Below, piece after piece: positions 33,182 through 43,842 of a DNA stretch of 64,000 bases. The stretch is taken from the NCBI GenBank assembly GCA_946122785.1, contig CAMGYJ010000011.1, forward strand, positions 9,424,001 to 9,488,000, given 5' to 3'. Made by a program: the position numbers and the translations under genes. The stretch comes from Linum tenue (Eukaryota > Streptophyta > Magnoliopsida > Malpighiales > Linaceae). The number at the start of each line of letters is the position of its first letter. Positions within the stretch are counted from its first letter, which is position 1. The notes beneath the pieces were generated by a model. That model was given only the letters and a program-made list of their open reading frames with translations, searched no databases and had not been told where the DNA came from.

Positions 33182-34032
33182 GCGAGGAGTGTTCTGCTAT
33201 CCTGCAGAACAAGCTGCCCGAGAAGCGCAAGGATCCAGGGAGTTTACTATCCCTCTTACTATTGGCAGCATGCATGTAGGCAAGTCCTTGGCGGACCTAG
33301 GTGCTAGCATAAACGTCATGCCATATAAGTTGTATAAAAAGCTAGGCCTAGGTGAACTTAGCCCTACTAGGATGAGCATTCAGCTAGCTGATCGTTCCAT
33401 TGTGCATCCTAGGGGAATCATAGAGGATCTGCTTGTTAGTGTTGGTGCATTCACATATCCTATTAATTTTGTTTTTCTTGATATACATGAGGATGTGGAT
33501 GTGCCTTTGATTCTAGGTAGGCCATTTCTTGCCACCGCCAAGGCACTTATTGATGTGCATGATGGTAAACTGATCCTGCGTGCTGGGAATGAACATGCTA
33601 CTTTTTCTATGACTGAGTTTGATCACTGTGCTATGATTGCTGTCACGCCTGTACATGCCATTTCTGATCAGGTACACGAGCCTGTCGTGTATCCTTCTGC
33701 ACCTCTTATTTTGCAGGACCCTCCTATCATTCCTTCGCCGCCACTCCATCCAGCCTCACCTCCAAACAAAAAGATCAAGGAGGAGTGGGGGCCGAAGCAG
33801 CAGGTTGCTAAGCCTGCACGGAAGAAGGGTGGAGACCACTATGAGCTGGTCCCACCTCTTGCACCACGACCACCCTGGCCGTCCGGGTACTCACTCGCCT
33901 GCATCTTACCGGATGGCCAGGTTGAGCTGACCGTGGTGGTCGCATCCGTCGGGTGCATGGCCACAACCTGAAGCTGTACCTCAAGAGCGACGTGGATCCG
34001 CTCTTGGAGGCACCTGTTCCTGCACCGCCTTG
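33182..34032 (+). pseudogene. A2 protease joined to a short pol tail
   Basis: The frame from 33189 holds the aspartic protease ('LADLGASINVMPY', 'DVPLILGRPFLATAKAL') up to about 33620. After that comes a Pro-rich linker absent from A1 ('PPIIPSPPLHPASPPNKK'), then 'GGDHYELVPPLAPRPPWPS'. In a neighbouring frame come the last residues of pol ('VHGHNLKLYLKSDVD'), ending at 34032. A near-identical tail lies at 49257-49613, so this layout is shared by a family rather than being a private deletion. Confidence 0.85.
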
Positions 34033-35257
34033 AGTATCCACCATGGGCGTCCAGCTAAAAGACGGTAAAGAAGCGCTTGTGGGGAGGCAACCCCACCACG
34101 GTTTGACTTTCTTTCTTGTGTTTTGAGTCGGATTGTAACCCGGTTTGGGTTTGGTTTGTTTTCTTTTGTTTTGGATGATGTAATATTGGGATGACCATTG
34201 GACCTAACATATTGTGTTTGAGCTCTTTGGTTTCCTTTGGCTGTGCTTGTCTTGACTGGTCCTCTCTCCAGTCCGCTTCACTCGACTGGTCTGCTTCCAG
34301 TCTCCTGCAGTCCGTGCATACCGGTAACATCGTTTCCCTTTTCCTTCCCTCTTCTCCATCGAGGGCAATGTCGATCTTAATTGTGGGGGGATGTTTATCT
34401 TTTGACTGCATTAGATTTGTTTGCGTGCTTGGAGCCTAGTCCATTGTCCAAATTTTTTAAATTTGAGGGCTCCAAGTACGTGTTTCCGTGCAATTGCCTG
34501 CTCAGTATGCTTTGAATTGACAGTCTTTATAGTAATATGCAACCTAGGGAGGTAGTGTAGCACTATGGAGGATGTTGATGCATTTAAGAAGTCTCATTTC
34601 TTCTTCATATTGAGTTGGTTGATTGAGTGAATTAGTGATCTTAGGACCCTTGAATTGTGTGGTGTTGTGGATTCTCTACCTGTCATGGACTCTTGTATCA
34701 CGTTTTGAAAATAACAGGTGCTCGAAAATGTGCTTCAAAATAACGTCTCCCGTGCGAATAGGGCGAAAGTGTGTAAGGGGAGACGGGAATCCGTTCCCAA
34801 TTTCCACCTACTACCTCCAGCCCCCTTACATGTCTTTCCCCCGCATGAGGCTCGAGACATCCGCTCCTGGCATGGCCGGTAAGAGCAGGTTGGGACCCTT
34901 GGAAAAAAAAGAAGAAGAAAAAAAAAATAACAGAAAACAAGCAAAACAGAAAAAAGGGGTTCCAACCATCTTCAAAGAAAATAGAGCACCTTGAAAAATG
35001 TGAGTCCATGATCCTTTGTTTTTGAGAATCTCTTCATCCACAATTCACTTGTCCTCTGTTCACTTTTTGCCATGATGCCGACTCGATAAGAAGCTTTGAG
35101 ATGACTTGTGCGTCGGTTGACCTCGTAAGTTGCTAAATGATATAGGAAGTCCTCTACTTACGTTCTGGGTTGTTTGTTGCTATAGAGGTCTGGAGAGTTG
35201 CATTGGTTTGAGTTAGGTTTGCTTGGGGACAAGCAAACGGTTAAGTGTGGGGGAGTT
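34033..35257 (+). other. A2 3' noncoding region
   Basis: Contains the post-pol hairpin (34079-34096), an internal purine-tract-like stretch ('taattgtgggggg', about 34379-34390), the two-stem RNA motif (34424-34480), an A-rich run (about 34901-34935), the terminal hairpin GTTTGCTTG-GGGA-CAAGCAAAC (35217-35238) and the purine tract (35243-35255). Open frames here are low-complexity. Confidence 0.8.
34424..34480 (+). other. Two-stem RNA motif, A2 copy
   Basis: Outer stem CGTGCTTGGAGCC / GGCTCCAAGTACG (one G-U pair), internal loop TAGTCCATTGTC with one change, inner hairpin CAAATTT-TTT-AAATTTG, 3' side AG. The inner stem differs from A1 at paired positions (CT/AG to TT/AA). Confidence 0.8.
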
Positions 35258-36607
35258 TGATAACGATGTAATTGCACATATTTGCGACCCTAGTTCTTAT
35301 CCGTTTGAGGGACATAGTCGTGTGTTTTGGCCTATTTTACGCCGGGTTGTGCTATTTTGTCATGTTTCAGGTCCCACGTGTCAAAGGGAAGGCTAAGCGC
35401 GAGTTTCGGGGCAATCGGAAGTCATTTCGGTGAGCTGGAGCCAAAACACGGGCACACCTAAATCATTACACGACCGTGTTCTGGTGGCCGTGCTTTTTAT
35501 GCCGAGAGCTGAGCTGATTACACGGGCAGGTCCGAGACAAAGCACGGCCGTGTTCCACCAAAGCACGGCCGTGTCCAACGCGAAGCACGGCCGTGTTTCT
35601 CCTAGTTTAATTAACACTAGCCAAAACACGGGCGGGCTGAGGCATTACACGGCCGTGCCCTCGACCGTGCTTTGGCCACTGATGCTTTTAAGCAGATTTT
35701 CAGCCACAATTCAAGGGGATTCGAGTTTTTGAGAGATAGAACGATTCCTAGAGAGAGAAAGTGACGAGCAAGAGTTCCGAAGTGCCCTAGATTGATCTTC
35801 AACACCATTGGAGGCCAGCTTGAGCTTGGAGAAGTGCCAATCAACGTCCAGAAGCAGGAATCCATCCTTCGCAGTATGAATTCCGTGTCTGATTCTGCTT
35901 TTGCTTTCTTCTCCATGGAGTAGTTCTCCCATTCATCTGGGTATGGAGAACCCTAGATTTTTATGTTAGGCTTTGATTGTATGAACCCAAGTACTGATTC
36001 TATGATTGATTATATTAGATTGAGGTTTTAATGATTGAATGACTTGAATCCTGATCAAATTCCAGTTGTTTTTGCTTTGACCTAGAATGAGAATATCTGC
36101 CTAGGTTGATAGACCATCCTTGATTGAAGGTAGGAAGTTGGTGACTTTAGTCGAGGAGCCAACTCACTATTCTGTACCGAATTTACTCCGGTAGTGGAGG
36201 TTTTGTTCGTAGGGCCTCAATCTGTTTACTCCGGTGGAGGTTAGTCGCCCGCTAGAGACTCAGATTGAGAGGGTATGAAGACCTTTAGTCGAGACTTCAG
36301 GCTGTTTAGGAACCTTCCGCAGTATAACTATCATAGAAACTGAACTTGGTAATTACAATCCGGCTTAACTGCAGTCTAGGGGGAACCATATCCGGGTGAC
36401 CTCTTTAACCTGAATACAACCGTTTACTTGCTTTGTTAGTTTGATAGTTTAGACTTACATTCCAGTTTCATTGCTAGATAACACGAATTCACTGAGTAGT
36501 CATCATATCTAGGACCCGGGTTGATAATTAAACCCAAACCCGCTATACTACGCTTTAGGAAGTGGTTTCACTTGGCCAATTCCTGGAGTGACAGTAGAGT
36601 CGAGTCA
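35258..36607 (+). repeat. A2 3' LTR
   Basis: 1350 bp, TGATAACG..GAGTCA, with three palindromic units in U3. Followed by the TAAGG duplication. Confidence 0.96.
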
Positions 36608-38097
36608 TAAGGCTGATGCAAAGCCTAGGCTTATCCGTTAGATCCTGCCCTTAGAAATTTGACATCAAAATCCGGGACAAGAAGGGAGCCGAGAATGTTG
36701 CTGCAGATCATCTTTCACGGTTGGAAGCCCCTCCGGTGGACAACTTCGTGGAAGAGATCAATGACTCCTTCCTGGGTGAGAGATTGCTGGTGATGATACT
36801 GGTGGAAAGCGTGGTCCCTTGGTATTCTGACTTTGCCAATTATTTGGTGGGCAAGCAGCTACCTAAGGGGATGGCCACTCATGCAAAGCGCAAGTTTCTT
36901 CTCCGACCTGAAGCATTACTTCTGGGAGGATCTTTACCTCTTCAGGATCGGAGCAGACGGCGTGATCCGGCGGTGTGTCATGGAGCACGAGATGGGAGAC
37001 ATCCTGTCTCAATGCCACGAGGGACCTACTGGAGGTCACCATGGAGGAAACCGCACGGCACAGAAGGTACTACAGTCGGGCTTCTATTGGCCCTCACTCT
37101 TCAAGGATGCAGACACCTTCGCACGACAGTGCGACCGCTGCCAAAGGTTAGGTAACATTTCTGCCCGGGATGAGATGCCCCAACATATTTCTGTCATTTG
37201 TAAAATTTTGATGTTTGGGGTATCGATTTCATGGGCCCATTCCCTCCATCTTTTGGCAATATATACATTATGGTTGCAGTGGACTACGTCTCGAGGTGGG
37301 CAGAAGCTCAAGCCATGCCCACCAATGATGCAAGACGGGTCTGCTCATTTCTGAAGCAGCTGTTCTCCCAGTTCGGGACACCCCGCACCATCATTAGTGA
37401 TAGAGGAACCCATTTTCAAGGGAAATTCACTAAACTCCTCTCTAGCTATGGTGTTAAGCATCAGGTGTCGGTGGCTTACCACCCCCGGTCAAATGGGCAA
37501 GCCGAGCTGACAAACCGGGAACTTAAACGGATAATTGAAAAGACGGTGGATCAGTCCCGCAAGGATTGGTCCACCAAGCTCGATGATGCTCTTTGGGCAT
37601 ATAGGACAGCCTATAAAAACCCGATTGGCACCTCTCCCTATAGGCTTGTCTATGGGAAGGCGTGTCATCTGCCAGTAGAGCTAGAGCACAAGGCCTTCTG
37701 GGCCATTAAGCTGCTAAACCTGAATTTGAGTGTTGCAGGTACTGAACGTAAGTTGCAGCTGTTGGAGTTGGAGGAATGGCGTTACCACGCCTACGAGAAC
37801 ACCCTACTCTACAAAGAGCGAACCAAGCGTCTCCACGATGCTCGGTTAAAGGGCCCAAAGGAGTTTCAGGTAGGTGATCGTGTTCTGCTTTTCAATGCAC
37901 GCCTGAAACTCTTTTTGGGCAAGCTACGTTCGAGGTGGTCGGGACCCTTCACGCTCACCCAAGTTTTCCCGCATGGTGCAGTGGAGATCAGCAATGCTCA
38001 AACTGAGCTATTCAAGGTGAATGGCCACCTCCTAAAGTTGTACTTGGGAGGTGCTGTCGAGCGTGCAGAGCTGCTGATCAGGCTCGAGGACCCTTAG
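36608..38097 (+). pseudogene. B1 end of RNase H and integrase
   Basis: Continues B1 pol after A2. The first codons finish RNase H. The integrase finger has 'CHEGPTGGHHGG' and 'CDRCQRLGNISARDEMPQ'. The core has the intact first Asp in '[10 protein letters not shown]' (reading near 37222; cf. Asn in A1), the second in '[13 protein letters not shown]' and the Glu in '[12 protein letters not shown]'. The C-terminal part ends at 38097. Lesions: a Trp-to-stop change near 36649, a one-base gain near 36893, and a frame change near 37200. From 37231 to the end the frame is open for 288 residues. Confidence 0.92.
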
Positions 38098-38279
38098 TTC
38101 CTCTACTAGCGTCCAGCTAAAAGACGGTAAAGAAGCGCTTGTGGGAAAGCAACCCCACCTAGGTTTGCATTTTCTTACCTTTCTCCTTTTGATTTTTTGT
38201 GTTTTTGAGTCTTGAGGTGTTGTTCTCGAGTCGTATGTCGTTTTTGAGTGAAAACAGGTCAAATTCGGAGTTCTGGCAG
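38098..38279 (+). other. B1 post-pol spacer with hairpin motif
   Basis: The conserved 'gtccagctaaaagacgg..aagaagcgctt' block is followed by GTGGGA-AAGCAA-CCCCAC (38141-38158); compared with A1 the loop-closing pair is lost. The rest is T-rich with no gene. Confidence 0.65.
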
Positions 38280-38540
38280 CCCACACGGCCAGCGCTGAAA
38301 GTCACACGGCCGTGTGAAAATGGGTTTTGGCCGTGTGAGCTCTCGACAATTTCCACACGGCCAGCCCTGACAGTCACACGGCCGTGTGGAAATCCTCCCC
38401 TGCCCGTGTGAGCTCTCGTGAATTTCCACGGCCGTGTGGAAATCCTCGGCCTGCCCGTGTCGGCCGACACGAGCACATGTGCACCTCACATGGCCGTGTG
38501 AGATTTCCCGTGTGGCCGAGCCCAGCCTATAAATTTCGGC
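38280..38540 (+). promoter_or_regulatory. Putative internal promoter for B1 ATHILA ORF
   Basis: Repeated CACACGGCCGTGTG and GCCCGTGT words in the style of the B-type U3, ending in CCTATAAATTTCGG with a TATA-like TATAAATT at 38528-38535. The leader with 'ctcgccggaaaac' follows. This parallels A1 at 18555-18790 although the repeat spacers match the B family rather than A. Confidence 0.5.
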
Positions 38541-38848
38541 CGACACGGCCGCGTGGTCAGAAAATCCCAATCTTCTCGCCGGAATCCTCTCCCCCTCGCC
38601 GGAAAACCGCGACTTTTCACCCTCTTTGGCAATTTTTGGTCGGTTTTTCACCAAACCACCTCCACACCCATCCTTTTATCCCCATTTTTTGCCTATCCCT
38701 CGACTTTGAGGCGATTTGAGCCGATTTTGAGTCGCCGGAGGCGATTTCCGGCGAGGCTCCGACGAGTACTTTCGGGCAGATTTTGGCCTTTTCTTCGCTT
38801 CCATTGCATTCCCCTCATCATCCCCTACACCTCTACTTGTGTCTCCAG

Positions 38849-39341
38849 GTTTGATTTTGACCTTAACCTTGTGTTTTGTGGAGAATTGGGTGTTAGGGTG
38901 TATGTTTAGAGAACCACTTTGAATCATGTGAATTGTGTGCAATTGATTGAGGGGAATGCTTGGTTTGTGTGAATGAGGTTGGGCAATGTCCCTCTTGCTT
39001 GATTGAGCCCTTGTGTGCTATGAATTTGTCAATTTCATACTTAACTTAATAGTGCACACAAGGTGTTCGATGAAATGCCCGTTTTTCATGCCATGTTGTG
39101 GGCTACGGTTGGGGCCCTTAATGATGTGCTTTGAGGGTGTGCTTGGTATGGATGTGAACCTTGAGTTGCCTAATTTTTTATGGATGTGCACCCCCACCCC
39201 GATTATGCTTGTTTGATCGAGTTTTTTACCCCCGAACTATGGATGAAACCATGGTTCGGATGTTTTCTGTTCTTAAGTGTGGGGGTGTGAATAAGCTTTT
39301 CCTTGGCTCTTTTGGTTCCACTTTGGGTTGTTATTTTGCAG
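38849..39341 (+). other. Putative leader intron of B1 ATHILA ORF
   Basis: Donor GTCTCCAG|GTTTG and acceptor TTATTTTGCAG, five bases before the ATG at 39346, as in A1. The intron has a purine-tract-like TTAAGTGTGGGGG (39273-39285) and an 11-bp hairpin with one G-U pair (39232-39242 with 39249-39259, CCGAACTATGG / CCATGGTTCGG). Confidence 0.5.
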
Positions 39342-39345
39342 GACC

Positions 39346-39758
39346 ATGACAAAGCCCGACCTCAAGCACCAGTTTATTCGAGATTTGAAGAGGGGCCCCC
39401 ACCAGGATCGTTTTAAGAGCGTCCTGGCCTGTAAGTTTGGGCAGCATCATTGCTGGTCCAAGCGTGAGTTTGAGACGCTGCACTGCTACGAGCACTTCTC
39501 CGCCATTGTCACCAACCGCCCCTGGCGCCGTCTACTATGCATTCGCGAGAAGGTCTACCACGAGCTCGTGCTTGAGTTCTACACGACCTTCAAGCACGCA
39601 GACACGGAGGATTGGAAGGACGGAGAAGCCGTCAAGTTCAGGCTCGGCGGTGCACCCCGATCCATGGGCTACCACGAGCTGGCGACCTCCCTCGGCCTCG
39701 GCCTGGCCGATGATGGGGAATACATCATCGAGCTCACCGAGCCAGAGGGGGTGGACTT
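39346..39758 (+). pseudogene. B1 ATHILA-type ORF, 5' part
   Basis: About 138 residues homologous to the start of the A1 ORF: 'WRRLLCIREKVYHELVLEFY' and 'VKFRLGGAPRSMGYHELATSL'. An open frame without stops up to the C1 insertion, which duplicates GACTT (39754-39758). The ORF resumes at 45276. Confidence 0.85.
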
Positions 39759-41186
39759 TGACTCGCTAAAACACAACTCCTAACAGTGGCCAAGTGTAAC
39801 CAATGAAAGGGACTGCAGTATAGTGGCTCAAGTAATAAATATCGAATCCACGGGTCTCTAGAGTTACTATTACTCAGCTTCAGTTCATTATCTAGCAAAC
39901 CAGATTAAGATGAAAGAACTAAAACTACTCTAGCAAACTACAGTTAAAGTTAATCTAATTACAGGTTGGGAACTCACTTAGGTATGATTCCCCCTAGCCA
40001 CTAGCCAGATTAACGATCGATGATTTCTAACTTGTTTCACTTCATTCACAATGCGGAGAATCCTTGACTAGACCTTGAGTCTCGACTAAAGGAACAAGGC
40101 CCTCTTGAGTCAATTGCCTAGAGGGACGTATCCTTCTCTAGAACAATCGATCAAGGCGTTCTGAACTAGACTCCCTCTATCGAATGAGGTTCTCAATCGA
40201 TACAAAGCAGTGAATCAACCCTCGACTAAAGCAATCAATCCACTACTATCAATCTATGGTGCTCTATTGACCTAATCAGGTATTCGCTCTCATAGGATCA
40301 AAGCAGAATCAATAATCTCGACTAAAGCAGAATTGAATCATGAAAACATGCATAGATTGAATATGAACTCAAGATTATCAAGTAAGAGTACTCATACAAT
40401 CATCCAATCAAACAAACATAGCTAGGGTTCCTCAAAACCTAAGTGAAGGGAAGTTACTCCATAGAGAAGAGAGAGACTGCAGTAAGAATCTTCAGATGAT
40501 CAGTCTTCAAGTCCGGGCTTGTTCCTCGAGCTTCCAAGGCAAAGAAATCCTCCAATTCCACTCCAAGAATGCCCTCAAATCGCCCCCTCTCTCTTTGGTT
40601 CGTCCCTTGGGTGTTTGGGATCCAAAACCCAGCTCTCCCTCTCCTTTGGCTCGAATTTGGGTTAAAAAACCCGATTCTGGGCAAAACACGGTCGAGGGCA
40701 CGGCCGTGCTTTGCCTCAGCCCGCCCGTGTTTTCAGCTCGAGTTGGCCAAACTCAAATCAGCTCTCGGCAGTAAAAACACGGTCACAGAACACGGCCGTG
40801 TTCTGAAGGCCTTCTGCCCGTGTTTTCACTGCCGAGCCTGTTCAATGCTTCGTTTCTCCCTCGTCCGGACTCCGAATCAGTCGCCGTTTGATCCCAGACG
40901 CTCGTAGTCTCGTCCTCTTTCATTTCATAACAAGCTTGCATGATTCTTTGTTCATGAAGTGAGGTAGAAATCCATTCTTCTTCAGGTCATACCCGAGTTT
41001 CTGCTCCCGAATCGCCAATTGATCTCTGATTGACTTGAAACTTGCGCCTATGCTTCACTTTATGTGCTAGGACCTGAAATGTGACAAAGGAACACAACCT
41101 AGCATAAAATAGGCCAAAGACACGGTAATTCAAGCTCAAACAATCAAGAAACAAAGGGGAAAACATGTGCAAATACCGAGTCATCA
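39759..41186 (-). repeat. C1 3' LTR
   Basis: 1428 bp. On the minus strand it starts TGATGACTCGGTATTTGC and ends TTTTAGCGAGTCA. The palindromic CACGGCCGTG words lie near 40685-40830. Confidence 0.95.
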
Positions 41187-42569
41187 AATCCCCCCACACT
41201 TAACCGTTTGCTTGTCCCCAAGCAAACCTAACTCAAACCAATGCAGCTCTCCAGAACTCTATAGCAACAAACAACCCCGATCGTCGGTAGAGGACTTTCT
41301 AGATCATAAAGCAGCTTACGAGGTCAACTGGTCTTCTAAGACGTCCCCTATCTTTCTCAATGCGAGTACTAGACTCAAGCCAGGATCATGAGAAAAAGTA
41401 GAAGTAAGACAGTCAGTTCATGGATAAAGGGACTCACACCATTCACAACCAAGGACTCGTTGTACCGGGGTGCTCTTTCACTTCATTTCACCGTTGGAAC
41501 CCCTTTTTCACTTTCATTTTACTTACTTTTTTTTTTCCTTTTTATTCACTTGGCGGGGGTTCCAACTGCAGTCTTTTGCACGGTCGACCCTTATTAGTCG
41601 AGCAAGAGCAATTTCTGTACATCTGGCGCTCGCCAGAGTACTTCTTTTAACTCCTTTTCCTCAACTCGTGTGGAGGGTCAATGAAATTAAGGGGGGTCGG
41701 AAGCTCTATCCGTGCCCTTAAAAACACATCCTCGAGTAGGCAAACCGTTCAACGGGTGAAAATTTTACTTGTACTAGAGACTGCTTAGCTTCACCTTGTA
41801 GGAGTACCCCACTAAGGATCACTAAAATCTCTTCCAAAACCCGATTTTGTGCAATGAACGGTGCCACACACGTTGGGCTTACCCCATGTTTAAGATTTCA
41901 ATGATTTCGACATGGAGGACCAACTGCTTCCCATTTGCCACATGAGCACCCTGTTCGATACACGAGTCCATAACACAATCAAAATAGAGTCACCATTACC
42001 ACATGAATTCAACGGTCTTAGCTCCACTAATTCACAAAATCAACTGACACAGCAGAGAGCTAGATAGGAAAAATCTTATACTTCAACATCCTCCATAGTG
42101 CTACACTACCTCCCTAGGTTGCACGTTACTATAGAGACTGTCAATTCAAAGCATACTGAGCAGGCAATTTGCAAGGAAACACGTACTTGGAGCCCTCAAA
42201 TTTAAAATTTGGACAGTGGACTAGGCTCCAAGCACACAAACAGCCAAACATTCACCCGCATACATAATCGAACACCCCCCCACACTTAAGCACGACATTG
42301 TCCTCAATGGAGGAAAGATAAGGAGGGTAGAACGAGGTTACCAGATCAAGGGTGAATGATGATGGACGGGGCAGGTGGTGCATTCCAGGAAGAGAGAGTA
42401 ATCAGAACACAAACACCACACAAAATCTCACAAAGGTTGAGTTATTGACTCTAAAATCAAATAACAAAACTGACTCAACCGAGGATAAATAGAGAAAGAA
42501 ATGCAAACCGACTGGTTGGGTTGCCTCCCAACAAGCGCTTCTTTCACGTCGTGAGCCGGACGATGGCTC
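41187..42569 (-). other. C1 3' noncoding region
   Basis: On the minus strand, in order: the post-pol hairpin with stem GTTGGG / CCCAAC (42515-42532), an internal purine-tract-like stretch (about 42275-42290), the two-stem RNA motif (42183-42235), a stretch closely matching 50100-50990, the terminal hairpin (41206-41227, loop GGGA) and the purine tract (about 41187-41200). No coding region. Confidence 0.85.
42183..42235 (-). other. Two-stem RNA motif, C1 copy
   Basis: Minus strand: outer stem GTGCTTGGAGCC / GGCTCCAAGTAC (one G-U pair), invariant TAGTCCACTGTC, inner stem CAAATT / AATTTG around a three-base loop, 3' CT/AG side kept. Confidence 0.8.
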
Positions 42570-43706
42570 CTAAGTTTCGGTCCATGCTAGAACCTCCTTG
42601 AAGTTGAGGTTCTCGTCGATGAGGTGGAGTCTCAAGTCACGAGCATGTGGTGTGGCAGGTGATGAAGGCTCGTGTACTTGATGCAGATGAAGTCTCCACC
42701 CTCGAGACCTCTTCTTCTCTTCTCTCGTCTCATTGCCCCAAACCAGATAAGACAGCATCGATTGGCCACCATCGCGTCCACCAAGAGGGACCGATGTCGA
42801 TGTGGCCTTGGTCTGGCAAAGAGACACTGCAAATGGGTCCTTGCTGAGCAATTCCTCGAAGTTTGGTGGAGATATCACATGTAACTCATGGCCGGTGCAA
42901 GCCTCTTCCACCTCAACTTCGTCCTCGGCCTGGACGCCAATTGCTCCTTCAACCTCCCTTCCTTCTTCATGTGGTATCACCCCTGGGAAATGATCAAGAA
43001 CTCCTCCTGCTTCGCTTTCGTCATCCTCCACAACCTCTTTCTGCACCCTTTCTTGCTCTTCTTCTTCTAGCACGGATTGGAGAGCAAGTTGCCAAGCAAT
43101 TTCTTTCATGAGATCTTCTTGCATCTCCTCACTCATGCCCACCTCTTCAAAGCGCAGTGTGGGATGTGGGAAAGGGTGGTCGGCTACGACAGGACATTCC
43201 TTATCATGATCATCACGGGAGCTCTCCGTGACAACTTCTGTGTGCTCCCTAATGTCCGTGTAGCCTTCTTCTTCCTCCTCCTCTTCTTGTATGGTAGCAG
43301 AAGGGTGATCTTGAGCAAGTTGTGCACAAACTTGCTCAACCCACTCTGTTTGCTTCGCTGAGCGTTGAACAGCCTCCTCCATATCACGGAGATATGAGGG
43401 ATCGGAAGAGGGAAGGGCTTGGATTTGATGATCCATCCTGGAGCATATTCTCTCAGAGGCTCGAGTAAACTGCTCCAGGAGTAACTCCAGCTCCGATGGC
43501 CCTTCTGGTTGTGGGAGAAATTCTTCTTGATAATGAGGTTGTTCTTGATATGCCCAGGGGTCCGGTTGTTCTCCGTAGTAAGGGGGTTGGTATTGGAACT
43601 CAAATCCATAGTCTTCTCCTCCTTGATTGCTCCAGGGAGTCTCGGGGTAATACCACTCGGGTGGTGGTGGATACCCCCAATTGTTGGAGAAGCCATGAGG
43701 ATCCAT
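42570..43706 (-). CDS. C1 ORF, unrecognised 378-residue protein
   Basis: One intact frame from an ATG about 110 bases after the primer site. Residues 1-70 are rich in Pro, Tyr, Trp and Gln ('PPPPEWYYPETPWSNQ', 'YQPPYYGEQPDPWAYQEQP'). Residues about 75-150 look helical ('LELLLEQFTRASERI', 'LRDMEEAVQRSAKQTEWVEQV') and include a run of seven Glu. The middle is very acidic. The end has 'PPNFEELLSKDPFAVSLCQ' and 'LRLHLIDENLNFKEVLAW'. The Pro/Gln stretch followed by a helical segment recalls the part of Athila gag after the zinc knuckle in A1, so a gag-derived particle or RNA-binding protein is possible, but no capsid core, knuckle or enzyme motif is visible. Clean frame and near-identical LTRs suggest recent selection or simply youth. 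Confidence 0.75.
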   Translation of the reverse strand: MDPHGFSNNWGYPPPPEWYYPETPWSNQGGEDYGFEFQYQPPYYGEQPDPWAYQEQPHYQEEFLPQPEGPSELELLLEQFTRASERICSRMDHQIQALPSSDPSYLRDMEEAVQRSAKQTEWVEQVCAQLAQDHPSATIQEEEEEEEGYTDIREHTEVVTESSRDDHDKECPVVADHPFPHPTLRFEEVGMSEEMQEDLMKEIAWQLALQSVLEEEEQERVQKEVVEDDESEAGGVLDHFPGVIPHEEGREVEGAIGVQAEDEVEVEEACTGHELHVISPPNFEELLSKDPFAVSLCQTKATSTSVPLGGRDGGQSMLSYLVWGNETREEKKRSRGWRLHLHQVHEPSSPATPHARDLRLHLIDENLNFKEVLAWTET

Positions 43707-43818
43707 GATTCAGATCTGCACCAACAAAAACAAAAACACCCAAGTGAAAAGCAAGGGTGGAAAAGAAAAGAAAAATGCTAAAGTAACAAACTTCTGCCTT
43801 TCCTAATACTCTAGAAAG

Positions 43819-43836
43819 TCCCCGGCAACGGCGCCA
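43819..43836 (-). promoter_or_regulatory. C1 primer binding site (tRNA-Asp)
   Basis: Reverse complement of TCCCCGGCAACGGCGCCA, an exact match to the tRNA-Asp 3' end, six bases from the 5' LTR. Confidence 0.93.
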
Positions 43837-43842
43837 AAAACT

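Larger units (their letters stand above)
29745..36607 (+). mobile_element. A2: internally deleted A-family element nested in B1
   Basis: 6.86 kb, target duplication TAAGG at 29740-29744 and 36608-36612. It has A-family LTRs, an exact tRNA-Asp primer site, gag, protease and the 3' noncoding region, but no RT, RNase H or integrase core: the protease tail runs into a short segment ending with the last codons of pol. It also lacks the ATHILA ORF. It must have used enzymes from another element. Confidence 0.95.

Noticed and set aside
34740..34994. Lys/Glu-rich open frame in A2
   Set aside because: Its lower part is a translation of an A-rich tract and it is not conserved in A1.
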